DNA of 47,981 bases from Bacteroidota bacterium (GCA_003023665.1 PXYR01000001.1:1-47981), one strand, 5' to 3'; counted from the stretch's first letter, positions 1 through 8,647 are shown. Program-made: numbers and translations. Notes: generated by a model from the sequence alone, not told the origin.

Positions 1-1
1 T

Positions 2-973
2 TTCCCGCGCGGATTATGGCTGCTTCAAATATTGTATTTGATTGGTCAAAAATTCGATAAAACCCGACGATCAAGAAGTATATTCAAACCCAATATTCCT
101 GTCATTTGTATTGGAAATTTCCAAGCGGGCGGCACAGGTAAAACGCCAATTACTCAATGGGTAGCTAGTGAATTATCATCGCTGGGATATGAACCCATTA
201 TTATTCTACGAGGATATAAAGGCAGTATGAAAGTCAGCACCTTGGTAAATAGTCAAAATGCTCGAATCTATGGTGACGAGGCTTTGCTTCACGCCTCAAA
301 TCACCCCACTATAGTGGGTAAAAACCGTATCGAGAGTTGCAATCTTGCTAAAACGGTGGCCAAAACAGATAAAGCTGTTTTGATTCTCGACGACGGACTG
401 CAGTATTATGAACTACATAAAGACTTCTCTATTGTTTGTCAGAAAAGTCTCTTTGAATACGACACCTTGCTGCCACAAGGCCGGCTTCGTGAAATTCCTC
501 ACACTAATTTTGAAGCTATAATAAGTAATGGAGAAAATACGCCAGCTGAGGTCAACCGCGATTGGAATGGTATACCGGATTATTATTTGAAAAGGAAAAG
601 TATGCTGAAATCTGGTACTAAAGATCCTGGAATAATGGTTTGTGGAATTGCAAAGGCGAATGACTTCTTCTACACGGTACAAAAACAATTAGACTTCTTT
701 GGTAAGGAAATGAAGTTCAGGGATCACCATCGCTACAGCACTGCAGATCTTGCTCGCATTGAAAATGCTGCGAAGAAATTCGATTACCGCGTGCATTGCA
801 CCGCCAAAGATGCTGTGAAGTTGGCACCCCTGATTGAAGCAGAAAAGAGCCCTATTAAACTGAGTGTTTGGGATATTGAAATTCAGCCCGTTAGCGATGT
901 TCAGCCCCTACTAGATGCCATGGTAGCAAAGATTGAAGAAGTGTTTGAAAATCGGACAAGTAAACAGGTCTAA
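2..973 (+). CDS. lpxK: Tetraacyldisaccharide 4'-kinase LpxK (5' end cut by window)
   Basis: LpxK phosphorylates the 4' position of the lipid A disaccharide precursor at the inner face of the cytoplasmic membrane. The reading frame stays open to the left edge (FPRGLWLLQILYLIG before the TTG at 32), so the true start lies outside the window and the TTG is not the start. The upstream residues look like the hydrophobic N-terminal membrane helix of the family. Counting from the TTG codon, a P-loop AGGTGKTP lies at residues 32-39 and the LILDDGLQ motif near residue 115 resembles the family's Walker B/catalytic Asp region. The gene ends 33 bp before gatB. Its presence implies a Gram-negative outer membrane with lipid A. 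Confidence 0.93.
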   Translation, partial: FPRGLWLLQILYLIGQKFDKTRRSRSIFKPNIPVICIGNFQAGGTGKTPITQWVASELSSLGYEPIIILRGYKGSMKVSTLVNSQNARIYGDEALLHASNHPTIVGKNRIESCNLAKTVAKTDKAVLILDDGLQYYELHKDFSIVCQKSLFEYDTLLPQGRLREIPHTNFEAIISNGENTPAEVNRDWNGIPDYYLKRKSMLKSGTKDPGIMVCGIAKANDFFYTVQKQLDFFGKEMKFRDHHRYSTADLARIENAAKKFDYRVHCTAKDAVKLAPLIEAEKSPIKLSVWDIEIQPVSDVQPLLDAMVAKIEEVFENRTSKQV

Positions 974-1006
974 AAAGTGTAAATTAGCGCTCTAAATTCC
1001 CTTTGG

Positions 1007-2461
1007 ATGTCTAGTATTTACGATACATACGAACCGGTTATTGGTATAGAAGTTCACGTGCAATTAAGCACGCAGAGCAAGGCGTACTGTGGCGATGCAA
1101 CCACTTATGGTGCCTCTCCTAATACTCAGGTGAGCCCCATTAGCTTGGGGCATCCAGGTACGTTGCCCGTGTTCAACAAATCAGTAATGAACTATGCAGT
1201 GAAGTTGGGTATTGCCTGCGATTGTACCATTCGTGAGCGCAATGAATTTGCGCGCAAGAATTACTTTTACGCAGATTTGCCAAAGGGATACCAAATCACT
1301 CAGGATACCACTCCTATTTGTACTGAAGGCTATGTGCGTATTAAAGATGCACTGGGGAAGGATAAGAAAATCAACCTTACCCGTATCCACATGGAAGAGG
1401 ATTCTGGTAAGAGTGTACACGATATTGACCCGTTCAATACGCTGGTAGATTTAAATCGTGCAGGAATTCCACTTCTAGAGATTGTATCGGAACCGGAGAT
1501 CAAGAACGGTGAAGAGGCATACAGCTACTTGAGTGAGATCAGAAAATTGGTACGCTACCTAGAAATTTCTGACGGTAACATGGAAGAAGGTTCTCTGCGT
1601 GCAGATTTGAACATCTCTGTTCGCAAAAAAGGAGCGACCAAATTTGGAACGAAGGTGGAAGTCAAAAACATGAACTCGTTCCGTAACGTTCAGAAGGCGA
1701 TTGATTTTGAAATTATTCGTCAGATTGATATGATTGAGGCGGGTGAAGAAATTCACCAAGAGACACGCACTTACGACGCAGCAAAAAATATCACCATAGG
1801 ACTTCGCTCCAAGGAAGATGCACATGACTACCGCTACTTCCCAGAGCCTGATTTAGTACCTGTGATTGTACCTCAAAGCTATGTGGACAGTGTACGCGAG
1901 AACATGCCGCCCCTGCCGTACGAATTGTTTGTGAAATACACCAAAGAATTAGCTTTAAGCGAATACGATGCTTTTGTACTTACAGATAGTAAGGCCTTTG
2001 CACTATATTTTGAAGAGGTTATTAAACACACTTCAAATTACAAAGGCGCCACTAACCTATTGATTGGACCTGTAAAATCATGGTTAAACGAGCAGAGTGT
2101 TGAAATTGAGGAATTCCCTATATCACCTGCGGCCTTGGCAGGAATTCAAACGCTTGTGGATGATGACAAGATTTCCATTTCTACCGCTACCCAAAAGTTA
2201 TTCCCTGCCCTATTAGAAGATCCATTGGCCGATGCTGCCGCGCTCTGTGAGCAAAACGGCTGGATTCAGGAAGGTGATAGCGACCAATTGCAAGCGTGGG
2301 TCGACCAAGCATTGGCCGCTTATCCAGAAAAGATTGAGGAGTACCGCTCGGGTAAAAAAGGACTTATTGGGCTCTTTATGGGCGAGGTGATGAAATACAG
2401 CCGCGGAAGCGCAGATCCTAAAAAAGCAAGCGCATTGTTGCGCGAGAAATTAGATGCGTAA
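1007..2461 (+). CDS. gatB: Asp-tRNA(Asn)/Glu-tRNA(Gln) amidotransferase subunit B
   Basis: GatB is the tRNA-binding, kinase-like subunit of GatCAB, which converts mischarged Glu-tRNA(Gln) or Asp-tRNA(Asn) to the amide form. At 484 residues it has the usual family length. It opens with the hallmark YEPVIGIEVHVQLST, then NLTRIHMEEDSGKS and the DLNRAGIPLLEIVSEP stretch of the catalytic cradle. The C-terminal third is the YqeY-like helical tail (ending KASALLREKLDA). The start is an ATG at 1007. The stop overlaps the next gene by 8 nt (ATGCGTAA), which suggests translational coupling. gatA and gatC are not in the window. Confidence 0.97.
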   Translation: MSSIYDTYEPVIGIEVHVQLSTQSKAYCGDATTYGASPNTQVSPISLGHPGTLPVFNKSVMNYAVKLGIACDCTIRERNEFARKNYFYADLPKGYQITQDTTPICTEGYVRIKDALGKDKKINLTRIHMEEDSGKSVHDIDPFNTLVDLNRAGIPLLEIVSEPEIKNGEEAYSYLSEIRKLVRYLEISDGNMEEGSLRADLNISVRKKGATKFGTKVEVKNMNSFRNVQKAIDFEIIRQIDMIEAGEEIHQETRTYDAAKNITIGLRSKEDAHDYRYFPEPDLVPVIVPQSYVDSVRENMPPLPYELFVKYTKELALSEYDAFVLTDSKAFALYFEEVIKHTSNYKGATNLLIGPVKSWLNEQSVEIEEFPISPAALAGIQTLVDDDKISISTATQKLFPALLEDPLADAAALCEQNGWIQEGDSDQLQAWVDQALAAYPEKIEEYRSGKKGLIGLFMGEVMKYSRGSADPKKASALLREKLDA

Positions 2462-3569
2462 AATCGTTGCCCTTCTTGTATTAATTACCTTAATGTCTTG
2501 TTCACAGGAGCAGCCTACCCTCATTAAGTTTGAGCTAGATAAAAAAGGTTCTTACGCCATTCAATACAGGGAGGCTGATGGAACATTTACAGTCATGGAT
2601 AGTCTTGAAATCCTTGGAGGTGATGTTTTCGAAGTATCCTTTGACACCCTTCAAATGATTAGTTTCCTGCCTATTCAAGGCGAGTTACCCGTGGTTCATG
2701 CCGTAATAGGACCAAATACAGGAGAATTGATTGTGGATTCAGAGGGTTTTATTTCAGGGGATGAAGAAAACGATTGGCTCGGCGTTCAACGAAGCATGCA
2801 AATCGAACTTATCAACCTAATAGATAGTCTTGATGTCATAAAAGATTCCTACACGGACAGCACAACCTTTGAAGGCTTACCTGCTTTGGATAGTGTTTTC
2901 TTCAATTATGCAGATGCATATAGAGCGCGCATTTTAGATAGTTTAGAAAGTGTTCCAGGCAGATTGTCAAACATCATGACCGTATACCATAGAATTGGCC
3001 AAAATCCTGTTCTTGATTATACAATTGACAGAAAAGTTCTGAGAAGGATGAATATTGAACTACAGCGGCTCGCTCCAAACTCTAAAGATGCTTTGGCCTT
3101 CAAGATGTGGATTGAAGAGTTCGAAGAAACCTATGTTTTTACGCAGACCGTAAAAGAAAATGCCGAGAAGTTTATTCCTGGCCATCCGTTTCCCGAACTT
3201 ACTCTTGAGAGTCCCCAAGGAGAAAGCAAACGATTAAAAAGAATGTCTCTTGATAATCATGTTGTTGCAATTTGGGCGTCATGGTGCGCAGAATGTAGAA
3301 ATGATCTCAGAAGTGTAGCTCAAAAACATAACATGGACAATTGGATTCTACTCTCCCTAGATGGAGTTCCTCAGCAACGAAGCCCCATTGGCGAGTGGTA
3401 TTCCGCAATAAACCAAGACGGACTTGGCGGAAGTCACCTGAGTGACTTAAAAGGTGGACGGAGCATTATTACCGAAAGACTCGGCGTTCAAGAAATGCCC
3501 TTATATTTTAAGGTTGAAGACGGTCTTATAACCGTGCGTTCTAACCAAATTTCAGCGGTACTGAATTAG
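2454..3569 (+). CDS. TlpA-like thioredoxin-fold lipoprotein
   Basis: A 371-residue predicted lipoprotein. The N-terminus has a short hydrophobic helix and lipobox LMSC with the lipidated Cys at residue 16. Residues about 22-120 are beta-rich and resemble the DUF4369-type domain that often precedes TlpA-like thioredoxins in Bacteroidota (resemblance by eye only). The C-terminal third is thioredoxin-like, with IWASWCAECRNDL and the redox pair Cys278/Cys281 in a WCAEC motif. It probably acts in periplasmic thiol-disulfide exchange at a membrane surface; the substrate is unknown. It overlaps gatB by 8 nt and converges with the DinB gene 4 bp away, with no visible terminator between them. Confidence 0.85.
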   Translation: MRKIVALLVLITLMSCSQEQPTLIKFELDKKGSYAIQYREADGTFTVMDSLEILGGDVFEVSFDTLQMISFLPIQGELPVVHAVIGPNTGELIVDSEGFISGDEENDWLGVQRSMQIELINLIDSLDVIKDSYTDSTTFEGLPALDSVFFNYADAYRARILDSLESVPGRLSNIMTVYHRIGQNPVLDYTIDRKVLRRMNIELQRLAPNSKDALAFKMWIEEFEETYVFTQTVKENAEKFIPGHPFPELTLESPQGESKRLKRMSLDNHVVAIWASWCAECRNDLRSVAQKHNMDNWILLSLDGVPQQRSPIGEWYSAINQDGLGGSHLSDLKGGRSIITERLGVQEMPLYFKVEDGLITVRSNQISAVLN

Positions 3570-3573
3570 AAGT

Positions 3574-4101
3574 TTACTTGTTTTCCAATACTAAGCGGAT
3601 GTGCGCCAAATGATGCTGGCAATGCCATGCGTACATCTGAACGCTTTCTTGCATGGTGTATTCCTTAGATTCATCCAAATGGAAGTATGACTTTTTCCAT
3701 CCTGTTTCCGTTATTCCATTCAAAAAAGAAACCCATTTCTCGTGAAGACTTGCAAGTAAAATGACACTCAAGAATGGATCCGAGGTATAGTCAGGTAACG
3801 CGGCAAAAAGCGATTGTGGATACCCTGTAACTTTTGGTGTTTCAAGAGAAGTCACGGCTAATCGTTGCCTATTGAAACCATTCATGTGCGAATCTGCAAG
3901 ATGGTGAACCACTTGACGAATTGTCCAACCACCTGGACGGTATGCAGTATCCCATTGCTCATCTGTAAGTGCTTTTGCGAATTCCATGAGCTGCTTTGGC
4001 ATTCTACCAATAACTGCAATACAACCTTCTATGCGTTCCACGGGCGGTTCACTCTCAATAGAAGCTTTTCCAATTGGGTATTTCAAAAATTCTAAATCCA
4101 T
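3574..4101 (-). CDS. DinB-superfamily protein, YfiT / bacillithiol-transferase-like
   Basis: A 175-residue four-helix DinB-fold protein. It has the YfiT hallmarks: an N-terminal LKYPIGK, a PGGWTIRQVVHHLADSHMN block with His66/His67, and a C-terminal WHCQHHLAHI carrying His160 and His164. These three His positions correspond to the metal site described for the YfiT family. The family includes bacillithiol S-transferases such as BstA and proteins annotated as putative metal-dependent hydrolases. A bacillithiol role fits ytxJ about 4 kb away but is inference. A perfect TATCTTTG lies only 5 nt upstream of the ATG, so the message may be leaderless. Confidence 0.85.
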   Translation of the reverse strand: MDLEFLKYPIGKASIESEPPVERIEGCIAVIGRMPKQLMEFAKALTDEQWDTAYRPGGWTIRQVVHHLADSHMNGFNRQRLAVTSLETPKVTGYPQSLFAALPDYTSDPFLSVILLASLHEKWVSFLNGITETGWKKSYFHLDESKEYTMQESVQMYAWHCQHHLAHIRLVLENK

Positions 4102-4106
4102 GGTTG

Positions 4107-4114
4107 CAAAGATA
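4107..4114 (-). promoter_or_regulatory. -7 element of the DinB/YfiT gene promoter
   Basis: On the minus strand this reads TATCTTTG, an exact match to the Bacteroidota TAnnTTTG element, followed by CAACC and the ATG. No clean TTG -33 box is seen at the expected spacing; that position falls in the T-tract of the upstream terminator. The closeness to the ATG predicts a leaderless or nearly leaderless transcript. Confidence 0.5.
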
Positions 4115-4130
4115 TCTGTATGGAATAAAA

Positions 4131-4154
4131 AAGCCCTGCCAATCGGCAGGGCTT
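4131..4154 (-). terminator. Intrinsic terminator after the T9SS propeller gene
   Basis: A perfect 10-bp stem, AAGCCCTGCC with GGCAGGGCTT around an AATC loop. The A-run at 4126-4132 on the plus strand gives a T-tract on the minus strand after the hairpin. It sits 24 bp past the stop of the 1008-residue gene and before the DinB promoter, so it separates the two minus-strand units. Confidence 0.85.
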
Positions 4155-4177
4155 ATCAATTTATTCTAATTGTTTAA

Positions 4178-7100
4178 TTAGCGTGCAACCATTAATCGTG
4201 TATAAGAATCAGCTTTGCCTTGAATGCCAATTATATACATGCCGTTGCTCAACTCACTAATGTTTATTGTGAATTGATTTTTTCCGGATTCTCTTGCTTC
4301 AAATTTTTCAGACAACACAGTTCTACCGTTTAGGTCAACTACTTCTATCTGGTAAGTACCCTCCGATAAATCTGTTTCTATGGTTGTTTTCTCTTCTGCA
4401 GGATTTGGGAACAAACGAAGTGCTGAAGAAGGCTTTTCAATATCCTCATTCTCCGCAATGGACACAGGTCGAGTATTCATTAAAGTTGTAGTCTGGAACG
4501 TTCCTCTTCCAAATGTACCGGCGAAAATATCGCCTTCCATCACATCAACATCAGCAGAACTACTCTTGTCCGTTCTATATTGCTTTAAGGTAAATACAGG
4601 TACTCGCGCTAATCCAGAATTGTCCGCGCCCCATGAAGGAGCTGCTGCATTAATGTTGGTCGTTGAAAAGATTCCATATTCAGTACCAATAATCGCATAC
4701 GCTGAATTCCCCTTATCAAATGTTGCCGAATACACTGGGAAATTACCCAAATTACCATCCTTCACAGTGAAGTTTGGATTAGGTGAAGTTGCATTGGAAC
4801 TGTAATACACAAAATTTTGATTACCATAATTACCCATGGTCGCCAATACTCTGTCATTGTTATTAGGATCTACGGCAATGCTTGTGACATTTCTACCTAT
4901 TACGGAATATACTAGGTCAACGTCTAATGCTGTCTGTCCAGAATCTAAATCAGCAGTTTTAAAACTTCTAGCACCTTGTAGACCTGAAATACGGTAGATT
5001 CTACCGTTACTGGTTCCAATCCATGCGTAATTTCCATCTTCACTAACTTCCACTGCCTGTGCAGTTCCAGTGATACTTGCTAGCTTATACCAAGTAGGAG
5101 TATCCATAAAGTCTAGTGCTCCTCTTGTCATCCAAACAGAACCACTGAAACCAACGATGAACATACTGCTAACGGGATCCTGCACAATTATGCTATCACC
5201 CATACCAAGATTATTTGGCAATGTATAGTTAAATGGAAGACCATTCGTATTAGAACCAAGACTTACTGTGGAGCCTGCGGTATAACTAACATCGACAGTA
5301 GCTACAATCTCAGCTGCTGGAATACTTGAAAAAACTACGGTAAAATCACCTGTAGAAGCATCAAAATTCCCTGTGCCGTCACCTGTCAAATTTCCAGAAG
5401 CATCTGCACTTATTACTAACGTACCGCTTTTCACTTGGAAGGTTGATGCATCCATAATAGCGCTCTGTTGTATAGGTTTAATATTGCCAACAAAGGTATC
5501 CTGACCGGCATTGGCAAATCCTAACGATCGAATCGCTTCTGTTACTTTAAACTGTACCGAATCCGTACTCATTGGGTCAGAACTGTTCTCGTATAAATAA
5601 AACGGCGTCATCCATGAACCGATGGCTTCTGATGAACGACTGTCCCAAAATGAACTGAAGCTTTGTCCCCTATTCTCACTGCGACCGATTCTACCTCCTT
5701 GGTATTCTGTAAAATAAATCTTTGGAACTAACCATGAAATAGTAGAAAACCCTCCATCACCAGAAAAATTATCAACTGGACCTAATGAACGACCTGTATT
5801 AGGGGTGTTTCCTGAACCATCCATAATCCAACTACCGTTGTCTTGAGTTCCACCTACAACATAACGATCAGAAGAAATACCAATGTTATAAAATTGAGTG
5901 GTCACATAGTTCTTATTCAATGTCTGCCATGTGGTACCAAAGTCTTTGGAAAAGTAAATACCTCCATCATTCACCATGTAAACCTTTGAACTGTCCGTAG
6001 GGTGCCATACCACATCATGATTATCAGCATGAATATTAAATGGACCAAACCCATTCACCTGGTTCCAGCCTTGTCCTTGTTGCCAGCTCCATACAGATAT
6101 ACCACCTACAATAATTCTGTCCTTATTAGAGGCATCCACACCTATTGCTAGGTCATACTCTCCTTGGCATTGTGAAGAACAAAACGGGTCAAAATAGGTA
6201 GACTTCTGGCCAATTTTTGACCAAGTTGTACCACCGTCTGTGGTTCTATATACACCAGAAAGAGCATTACCAGAAGTAATATGCACTGTGTAAACGGTAT
6301 TGGGGTCATTTTTTGCCGAAGCAAACATTATTCGACCGCCACTTCTAGGTAATCCAGTTGTGCCTGCGCTTGATTTACTTATTTCACTAAATGTGGCTCC
6401 GCCGTCAGTTGATTTCATGGTTCTACCACCTAAAGTTCCCCATACATTACCACCTGCATCCATATGAATATCCCAACAAGCCGCTTGAGCACCTACTCCT
6501 GTAACGGGATTGCTCCATGAAGCTCCAGCATCCGTAGAGGCACGAATACCAGCATTGGTTGCCATGAATATTTTGTTGTTATCTGTTGGATCAGTAACTA
6601 TTGCACCAATTGAAGCAAAATTAGAAGCACTACTCAATTGGGTAAATTGTGTTTGATTAGCTCCTTTTTTGAATACTCCTGCACCGGGAAATCCAGATGA
6701 CGTTGAAGCACCAAATCCGGAAGTCCAGGTATTGTATAAACCTTCCCCTGTGCCGTAATAGACATCACCGTCTTTGGAATAAGCTATAGACATCACAGAC
6801 AAATTCTCCTGCTCTGGATTAACCTCTGTCCAACTCAAGCCAGCATTATTACTGAAGTACAACCCACCACTGACACTACCAGCATACATCTCAGTCGGGT
6901 TTTGGGGATTTATTGCAAAACCACGTGTTCTACCCCCTCTATTGTCTGGACCACGTTCGTCCCAAGCCAAACCTATACTGCTTTCGGGCATATTCTCAAG
7001 GCTTTGAATGGCACTACTAATATCTTCTTGATCTATAGTACCCGTAACTTGATTTGCCCTTAAGGAATGCAAATACGCGGCCGCTCCTGCAGCTCCCTGT

Positions 7101-7204
7101 TCACTCTGAATACGAGGTTCGTAATCATTGCTACTAGGTGCTAAAGTTGTAATGGCGGCGGTTAAGACTGTGCCTACTAAGGCGAATCGTAATCCTTTTT
7201 TCAT
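4178..7204 (-). CDS. T9SS-exported sialidase/VPS10-like beta-propeller protein
   Basis: A 1008-residue secreted protein. Residues 1-22 form a signal peptide. From about residue 80 there are repeated BNR/Asp-box-like blades (for example SNNAGLSW, STDGGATF, TTDGGTTW, SKDFGTTW) that build a sialidase- or VPS10-like propeller, with more blades after about residue 700. Between them is a segment (about 540-680) lacking Asp boxes and rich in Gly/Ser/Thr beta strands. The last 83 residues (from about 926) are a type A T9SS sorting domain: LRLFPNPAEE, then VDLNGRTVL, then SNGMYIIGI, ending in a basic residue. No catalytic motif was recognised. It is probably a surface or secreted protein crossing the outer membrane by T9SS. 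Confidence 0.88.
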   Translation of the reverse strand: MKKGLRFALVGTVLTAAITTLAPSSNDYEPRIQSEQGAAGAAAYLHSLRANQVTGTIDQEDISSAIQSLENMPESSIGLAWDERGPDNRGGRTRGFAINPQNPTEMYAGSVSGGLYFSNNAGLSWTEVNPEQENLSVMSIAYSKDGDVYYGTGEGLYNTWTSGFGASTSSGFPGAGVFKKGANQTQFTQLSSASNFASIGAIVTDPTDNNKIFMATNAGIRASTDAGASWSNPVTGVGAQAACWDIHMDAGGNVWGTLGGRTMKSTDGGATFSEISKSSAGTTGLPRSGGRIMFASAKNDPNTVYTVHITSGNALSGVYRTTDGGTTWSKIGQKSTYFDPFCSSQCQGEYDLAIGVDASNKDRIIVGGISVWSWQQGQGWNQVNGFGPFNIHADNHDVVWHPTDSSKVYMVNDGGIYFSKDFGTTWQTLNKNYVTTQFYNIGISSDRYVVGGTQDNGSWIMDGSGNTPNTGRSLGPVDNFSGDGGFSTISWLVPKIYFTEYQGGRIGRSENRGQSFSSFWDSRSSEAIGSWMTPFYLYENSSDPMSTDSVQFKVTEAIRSLGFANAGQDTFVGNIKPIQQSAIMDASTFQVKSGTLVISADASGNLTGDGTGNFDASTGDFTVVFSSIPAAEIVATVDVSYTAGSTVSLGSNTNGLPFNYTLPNNLGMGDSIIVQDPVSSMFIVGFSGSVWMTRGALDFMDTPTWYKLASITGTAQAVEVSEDGNYAWIGTSNGRIYRISGLQGARSFKTADLDSGQTALDVDLVYSVIGRNVTSIAVDPNNNDRVLATMGNYGNQNFVYYSSNATSPNPNFTVKDGNLGNFPVYSATFDKGNSAYAIIGTEYGIFSTTNINAAAPSWGADNSGLARVPVFTLKQYRTDKSSSADVDVMEGDIFAGTFGRGTFQTTTLMNTRPVSIAENEDIEKPSSALRLFPNPAEEKTTIETDLSEGTYQIEVVDLNGRTVLSEKFEARESGKNQFTINISELSNGMYIIGIQGKADSYTRLMVAR

Positions 7205-7249
7205 GTAAAAATTCTATTTCTAAACGTTAAAAATAAGGCTTGGACCTTA

Positions 7250-8155
7250 TTATACCAAGTGCTTTTCAGCATGATATGAACTACGTACCAATGGTCCGCT
7301 TTCTACATATCTAAAGCCCATCTCTAGACCTATCTCTTTCAATTCTTCAAAAACTTCGGGTGTAACAAACTCAACCACAGGCAAATGCTTAGACGTAGGC
7401 TGTAAGTATTGTCCTAAGGTCAGAATATCAACATCTACCTCACGTAACTCCTGCATGGCTTCAATCACTTCCTCCTTAGATTCCCCAAGGCCTAACATTA
7501 TACCACTTTTTGTTCTATGTATGCCATTTTCTTTGAGGTACTTTAGAACCATCAAGGAACGATCAAATTGCGCCTGTATGCGCACTTTTCTCGTTAGACG
7601 GCGCACGGTCTCCATGTTGTGACTAACAATTTCAGGATTCGCTTCAATAATTCGATCCACGTTGTGTAATTCTCCCTTAAAGTCAGGTATAAGTGTTTCC
7701 ATAGTAGTGTTAGGACTAATTCTTCTGATAGCCCTCACTGTCTCTGCCCATATAATTGAACCTCCGTCGGCTAAATCGTCTCTATCCACCGAAGTTAGAA
7801 CGGCATGTTTAACTTTCATTAACTTAACACTACGGGCCACTTTTTCCGGCTCTTCCCAATCCACGGTTTCTGGACGGCCTGTGGCAACATTGCAAAAGCC
7901 GCAAGAACGAGTACATATATTACCCAATATCATAAAGGTAGCTGTGCCTGCGCCCCAACATTCACCCATATTTGGACAATGACCAGATTCACAGATCGTA
8001 TGTAATTTATACTTATCTACAAGTCCGCGAACATTCTTGTAGTTTTCACCAGTAGGAAGTTTAACGCGTAACCAAGATGGTTTCTTAGCACGTTGCTTTG
8101 CTTCTTTCGTTACTCCTATATTGGGTTGATCTACCATATTATTTAAACCATTCAA
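7250..8155 (-). CDS. lipA: Lipoyl synthase (radical SAM)
   Basis: LipA inserts two sulfurs into protein-bound octanoyl groups to make lipoyl cofactor for the 2-oxoacid dehydrogenases and the glycine cleavage system. The 301-residue protein has both iron-sulfur motifs: the auxiliary-cluster CESGHCPNMGEC (Cys55, 60, 66) and the radical SAM CTRSCGFC (Cys81, 85, 88). The C-terminal RSSYHAEKH supplies the conserved Ser. The start may be Met1 at 8155 or Met7 at 8137; Met7 (MVDQPNIG) gives a more usual N-terminus. It begins 2 bp after the ytxJ stop, so the two are probably cotranscribed. A weak 7-bp inverted repeat at 7232-7251 overlaps the stop codon. Confidence 0.96.
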   Translation of the reverse strand: MNGLNNMVDQPNIGVTKEAKQRAKKPSWLRVKLPTGENYKNVRGLVDKYKLHTICESGHCPNMGECWGAGTATFMILGNICTRSCGFCNVATGRPETVDWEEPEKVARSVKLMKVKHAVLTSVDRDDLADGGSIIWAETVRAIRRISPNTTMETLIPDFKGELHNVDRIIEANPEIVSHNMETVRRLTRKVRIQAQFDRSLMVLKYLKENGIHRTKSGIMLGLGESKEEVIEAMQELREVDVDILTLGQYLQPTSKHLPVVEFVTPEVFEELKEIGLEMGFRYVESGPLVRSSYHAEKHLV

Positions 8156-8157
8156 TA

Positions 8158-8556
8158 CTATACTTGTTCAGCTAAATGATGTGCTTTTCTCCACTCATTT
8201 ACCATTTCTTCGTTTACTCTATCGTGAGAAGCATGAGCTGCTACCTGACCATTATTCCAAAGTATTAATTGAGGACTTTCATGCCTAATTTCCGTGGTTT
8301 CTGCCAAAGCCAAACTTAAAGAGCGCTGTGATATAACATCTATATACGCCCACCTTTCACTTGGATGAACCTTAACGCTATTTAAACGCCTCATTACGAA
8401 CAAACTGACGCTACAACGCGGGCTATGTTTATAAAAGAAAACCGGTGTCTTTAAGGCAAGAAGACCCGAAATATCTTCCATTGATCCCGGGTGCTCAAAC
8501 TGAATTTTATTCGTTGAAGAGGGCGAATTAACCTTGTTGTTCAGAAATTTCAACAT
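8158..8556 (-). CDS. ytxJ: YtxJ/BrxC-type monothiol bacilliredoxin
   Basis: A 132-residue thioredoxin-fold protein that in characterised relatives removes bacillithiol from S-bacillithiolated proteins. The core FYKHSPRCSVS (Cys48) matches the family's single-cysteine KHSxxCPIS site, with Ser in place of the usual Pro after the Cys. RHESPQLILWNNGQ and AAHASHD match the conserved C-terminal half. The frame could extend 16 codons upstream to 8604, but that part lies inside the lipoprotein gene read in another frame. The ATG at 8556 (MLKFLNN) resembles the usual family N-terminus and is preferred. Even so, it overlaps the lipoprotein gene by 29 nt. lipA follows 2 bp downstream. Confidence 0.82.
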   Translation of the reverse strand: MLKFLNNKVNSPSSTNKIQFEHPGSMEDISGLLALKTPVFFYKHSPRCSVSLFVMRRLNSVKVHPSERWAYIDVISQRSLSLALAETTEIRHESPQLILWNNGQVAAHASHDRVNEEMVNEWRKAHHLAEQV

Positions 8557-8647
8557 GCGAGTATGAAGGACATTTTTCTGCTGTTCCACATGATGATAAT
8601 GCAAGAATTGCAGTAATCACAAAAGCTGCGCCAAGTATCTTTTTCAT
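8528..8647 (-). CDS. Small predicted lipoprotein, 39 residues
   Basis: A complete small gene read directly from the sequence: ATG at 8647-8645, TAA at 8530-8528. The product starts MKKILGAAFVITAILALSSC, a textbook bacterial lipoprotein signal with a positively charged start, a hydrophobic helix and lipobox LSSC (Cys20). A mature peptide of only 20 residues follows, containing CPSYSHVEISEQQG. It comes first in a likely operon with ytxJ and lipA and overlaps ytxJ by 29 nt in a different frame. Its function is unknown. The second Cys (residue 26) could be redox active, but that is speculation. The match to a signal-peptide/lipobox pattern is the main evidence that it is translated. Confidence 0.72.
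   Translation of the reverse strand: MKKILGAAFVITAILALSSCGTAEKCPSYSHVEISEQQG

Noticed and set aside
4380..4805. Plus-strand open frame of 141 codons
   Set aside because: It lies inside the minus-strand T9SS propeller gene, whose signal peptide, repeats and CTD are clear; the plus-strand translation has no recognisable features.
7232..7251. AATAAGG/CCTTATT hairpin as a lipA terminator
   Set aside because: The stem is short and AT-rich, overlaps the stop codon and has no T-tract on the minus strand.
8557..8604. 16-codon extension of ytxJ
   Set aside because: It is out of frame inside the lipoprotein gene and has no similarity to YtxJ N-termini.
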